Assembly (NCBI GenBank): GCA_023391185.1
Contig: JAEWBI010000005.1
Span: 1-33,020 of the forward strand
From: Bacillota bacterium
Lineage (GTDB): Bacteria > Bacillota_I > Bacilli_A > RF39 > UBA660
Length of the DNA stretch: 33,020 nt
Direction: 5' to 3'
The notes under the pieces were generated by a model. It saw nothing but the letters and a program-made list of their open reading frames with translations, did no database searches and was not told where the DNA came from. Position numbers and translations under genes: made by a program. Positions 31,755-33,020 of the stretch are shown piece by piece. Numbering within the stretch: the first letter of the stretch is position 1; each line of letters starts with the position of its first letter.

Positions 31755-32882
31755 ATGGAAATTAGAAAAAAGTATAAAATCAACTATAATTTGATAATTT
31801 GTTTATGCTGCTTTTTCATAATTTCTATAATTTCTTTATACAGTGCGGATACTATAAATACTGCCATAGATCAAATTATATATAAACAATTATTGTGGAT
31901 AGCAATGGGTTTTCTATTAATTGGTTTTATAATCTATATTGGCAATGACATTATAATTAAGAACTCCATGACTTTATATATTATAGGTATTATTGCGCTT
32001 ATTCTTCTTTTGTTTTTTGGCACACCTATCAATAATGCAAAATGCTGGTTTAAAATACCAGGTATTGGAACAATCCAGCCAAGTGAATTTATGAAAATAG
32101 TTTTAATAATTTGCTTATCAACATTTATAAATAAAAAGCAAAATAAACAAAAAAAGAAAAGCACTAAAAATGAGTTTATTTTATTATCAAAAGTTGTGGG
32201 AATAATTCTTGTTCCTGCTATTCTCACTTTTTTGGAGCCAGATACTGGTGCAGTTTTTATGTATTTAATTCTAACAATAACTATTCTATTTGTAAGTAAA
32301 TTTAGAATGCGCTGGTTTTTCTTTGGTGTATTTGTTTTTGCTTCTTTAATTTCAATTATATTGTATCTATATTTCTTTAACATTGATCTTTTTATTAAGC
32401 TATTAGGTAATAGTTTTTTTTTAAGAGTTGAGCGTATAATTAACTGGTCGTCATCAGCTGGTATGCAACTAGAAAACGGTATGACAGCTATTGGAGCTGC
32501 TGGTTTTATTGGATATGGGTTTAACAAAACACCTATATATTTTCCTGAAGCCCAAACTGATTTTATATTTGCTGTATTTGCTTCAAATTTTGGATTTATA
32601 GGCTCAATCATATTAATAATGATTATTATATATTTTGATTTAGAAATTATTCATATTGCTGAACGAAGTAAAAATAAAACTAATAAATACATAATAAGCG
32701 GAATATTAGGTACTATAATATATCAACAAATTCAAAATATAGGTATGACATTTGGACTACTTCCTATAACGGGTATAACATTACCATTTATCAGCTATGG
32801 AGGTTCTAGTTTGCTTAGCTACATGATTATGATAGGACTAATATTTAATATAGATAAAGAAAATAGACAATATAAAAATTAA
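31755..32882 (+). CDS. SEDS-family peptidoglycan glycosyltransferase (RodA/FtsW/SpoVE)
   Basis: This encodes 375 residues with about ten membrane helices. Motifs: NNAKCWFKIPGIGTIQPSEF (94-112), EPDTG (161-165), PEAQTDFIF (264-272, with the catalytic-type Asp269) and NIGMTFGLLPITGITLPFISYGGSSLLSY. It polymerises lipid II at the membrane with a class B PBP partner (gene at 18765-20714). RodA, FtsW and SpoVE cannot be separated from sequence alone. GGTGATAAT precedes the ATG. The upstream DNA is interrupted by the IS, which lies 43 bp from the start; a GCATA...CATACTA pair (31712-31741) resembles a sporulation-type promoter. Confidence 0.9.
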   Translation: MEIRKKYKINYNLIICLCCFFIISIISLYSADTINTAIDQIIYKQLLWIAMGFLLIGFIIYIGNDIIIKNSMTLYIIGIIALILLLFFGTPINNAKCWFKIPGIGTIQPSEFMKIVLIICLSTFINKKQNKQKKKSTKNEFILLSKVVGIILVPAILTFLEPDTGAVFMYLILTITILFVSKFRMRWFFFGVFVFASLISIILYLYFFNIDLFIKLLGNSFFLRVERIINWSSSAGMQLENGMTAIGAAGFIGYGFNKTPIYFPEAQTDFIFAVFASNFGFIGSIILIMIIIYFDLEIIHIAERSKNKTNKYIISGILGTIIYQQIQNIGMTFGLLPITGITLPFISYGGSSLLSYMIMIGLIFNIDKENRQYKN

Positions 32883-32907
32883 AAAAGAAAGTTTTGATAG
32901 TAGTACC

Positions 32908-33020
32908 TGTCAAGTAGATATTAAATAAAAAGAACTTAAGAATATCTGTTAGGTGGGAGATATCCTAGTGATTTTTGAATACGTTGAGTGTTATACCATT
33001 CAATGTATTTTTTTATTTCT
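32908..33020 (-). mobile_element. 3' end of an IS3-family insertion sequence
   Basis: The window ends inside an IS3-family element. The likely outer terminus is TGTCAAGTAGATA beginning at 32908, giving a -CA end in the transposase orientation; this end call is inferred from the family. The rest, including the other end, lies beyond the window. Confidence 0.65.
32936..33020 (-). CDS. IS3-family transposase OrfB, C-terminal fragment
   Basis: The last 27 codons are visible, reading EIKKYIEWYNTQRIQKSLGY then LPPNRYS and TAA at 32938-32936. The YNxxRxxxSLGYxxPxxY pattern is the standard C-terminus of IS150-group rve integrase-domain transposases. The rest is cut off by the window edge, so intactness is unknown. 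Confidence 0.88.
   Translation of the reverse strand, partial: EIKKYIEWYNTQRIQKSLGYLPPNRYS

Noticed and set aside
31934..32611. Minus-strand ORF of 225 codons opposite the SEDS gene
   Set aside because: The plus strand carries a complete SEDS protein with all motifs; the antisense frame has no family pattern.
1..33020. CRISPR arrays, canonical tRNA or rRNA genes
   Set aside because: No regularly spaced repeats and no tRNA or rRNA signatures other than the tmRNA were seen on either strand.

Overview
The window is about 27% GC by eye and bacterial. It carries ribosomal, tmRNA and cell-wall genes typical of low-GC Firmicutes, together with the sporulation markers spoIIP and gpr. TGG serves as Trp, and TAA, TAG and TGA all act as stops, so the standard code applies. 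The best guess is an uncultured spore-forming Bacilli/Erysipelotrichia-like gut lineage; the species cannot be told from the sequence. Ribosome binding sites are strong (AGGAGG) or of an extended GGTGAT type placed directly before ATG.

Layout. 1-447: 5' part of a dapA-family gene (minus strand), preceded by a possible regulatory leader RNA (about 633-752). 830-1177: small ABM-like protein. About 1.2-5.5 kb: a compact integrative mobilizable element (IME), with a MobV-type oriT (1342-1400), a DUF5677 protein, a MobV relaxase, and a large serine recombinase broken by two in-frame TAA codons. The recombinase is preceded by a promoter, a 19-codon leader peptide and an attenuator hairpin. 5.5-12.4 kb: the trans-translation/RNA-decay block on the minus strand, in transcription order rnr paralog, rnr, capA-like, smpB, ssrA, plus a 91-aa orphan gene. 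12.4-15.3 kb: VTT membrane protein, rmuC, DUF2238 protein and a HAD phosphatase. 15.4-16.9 kb: infC-rpmI-rplT under an L20-type leader. 16.9-20.7 kb: a coiled-coil protein, efp, a 52-aa ORF, rpmG and a class B PBP. 20.8-23.5 kb: DUF2624, nfo, an unknown protein, a DUF1292 protein and a DivIC-like protein. 23.4-27.1 kb: a C39-like membrane protein, a small membrane protein, spoIIP and gpr. 27.2-28.5 kb (+): rpsT and a transglutaminase-like exoprotein. 28.5-30.1 kb: a KinB-like histidine kinase with an upstream Spo0A-box match, and a Cys-less PTS EIIB-like membrane protein. 30.18-31.71 kb: a complete ISLre2-type insertion sequence with an 8-bp target duplication. 31.75-32.88 kb (+): a SEDS (RodA/FtsW/SpoVE) protein. 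32.9 kb to the end: the 3' end of an IS3-family element.

How it works together. RNase R, SmpB and tmRNA form a ribosome-rescue and decay module, here with a second, diverged RNase R. The PBP2-type transpeptidase and the SEDS glycosyltransferase are natural partners in wall synthesis. SpoIIP, GPR and the KinB-like kinase point to sporulation. The most notable finding is the IME: its oriT sits at the end opposite the recombinase, so in an excised circle oriT would lie just upstream of the leader-peptide attenuator that controls the recombinase-relaxase operon.
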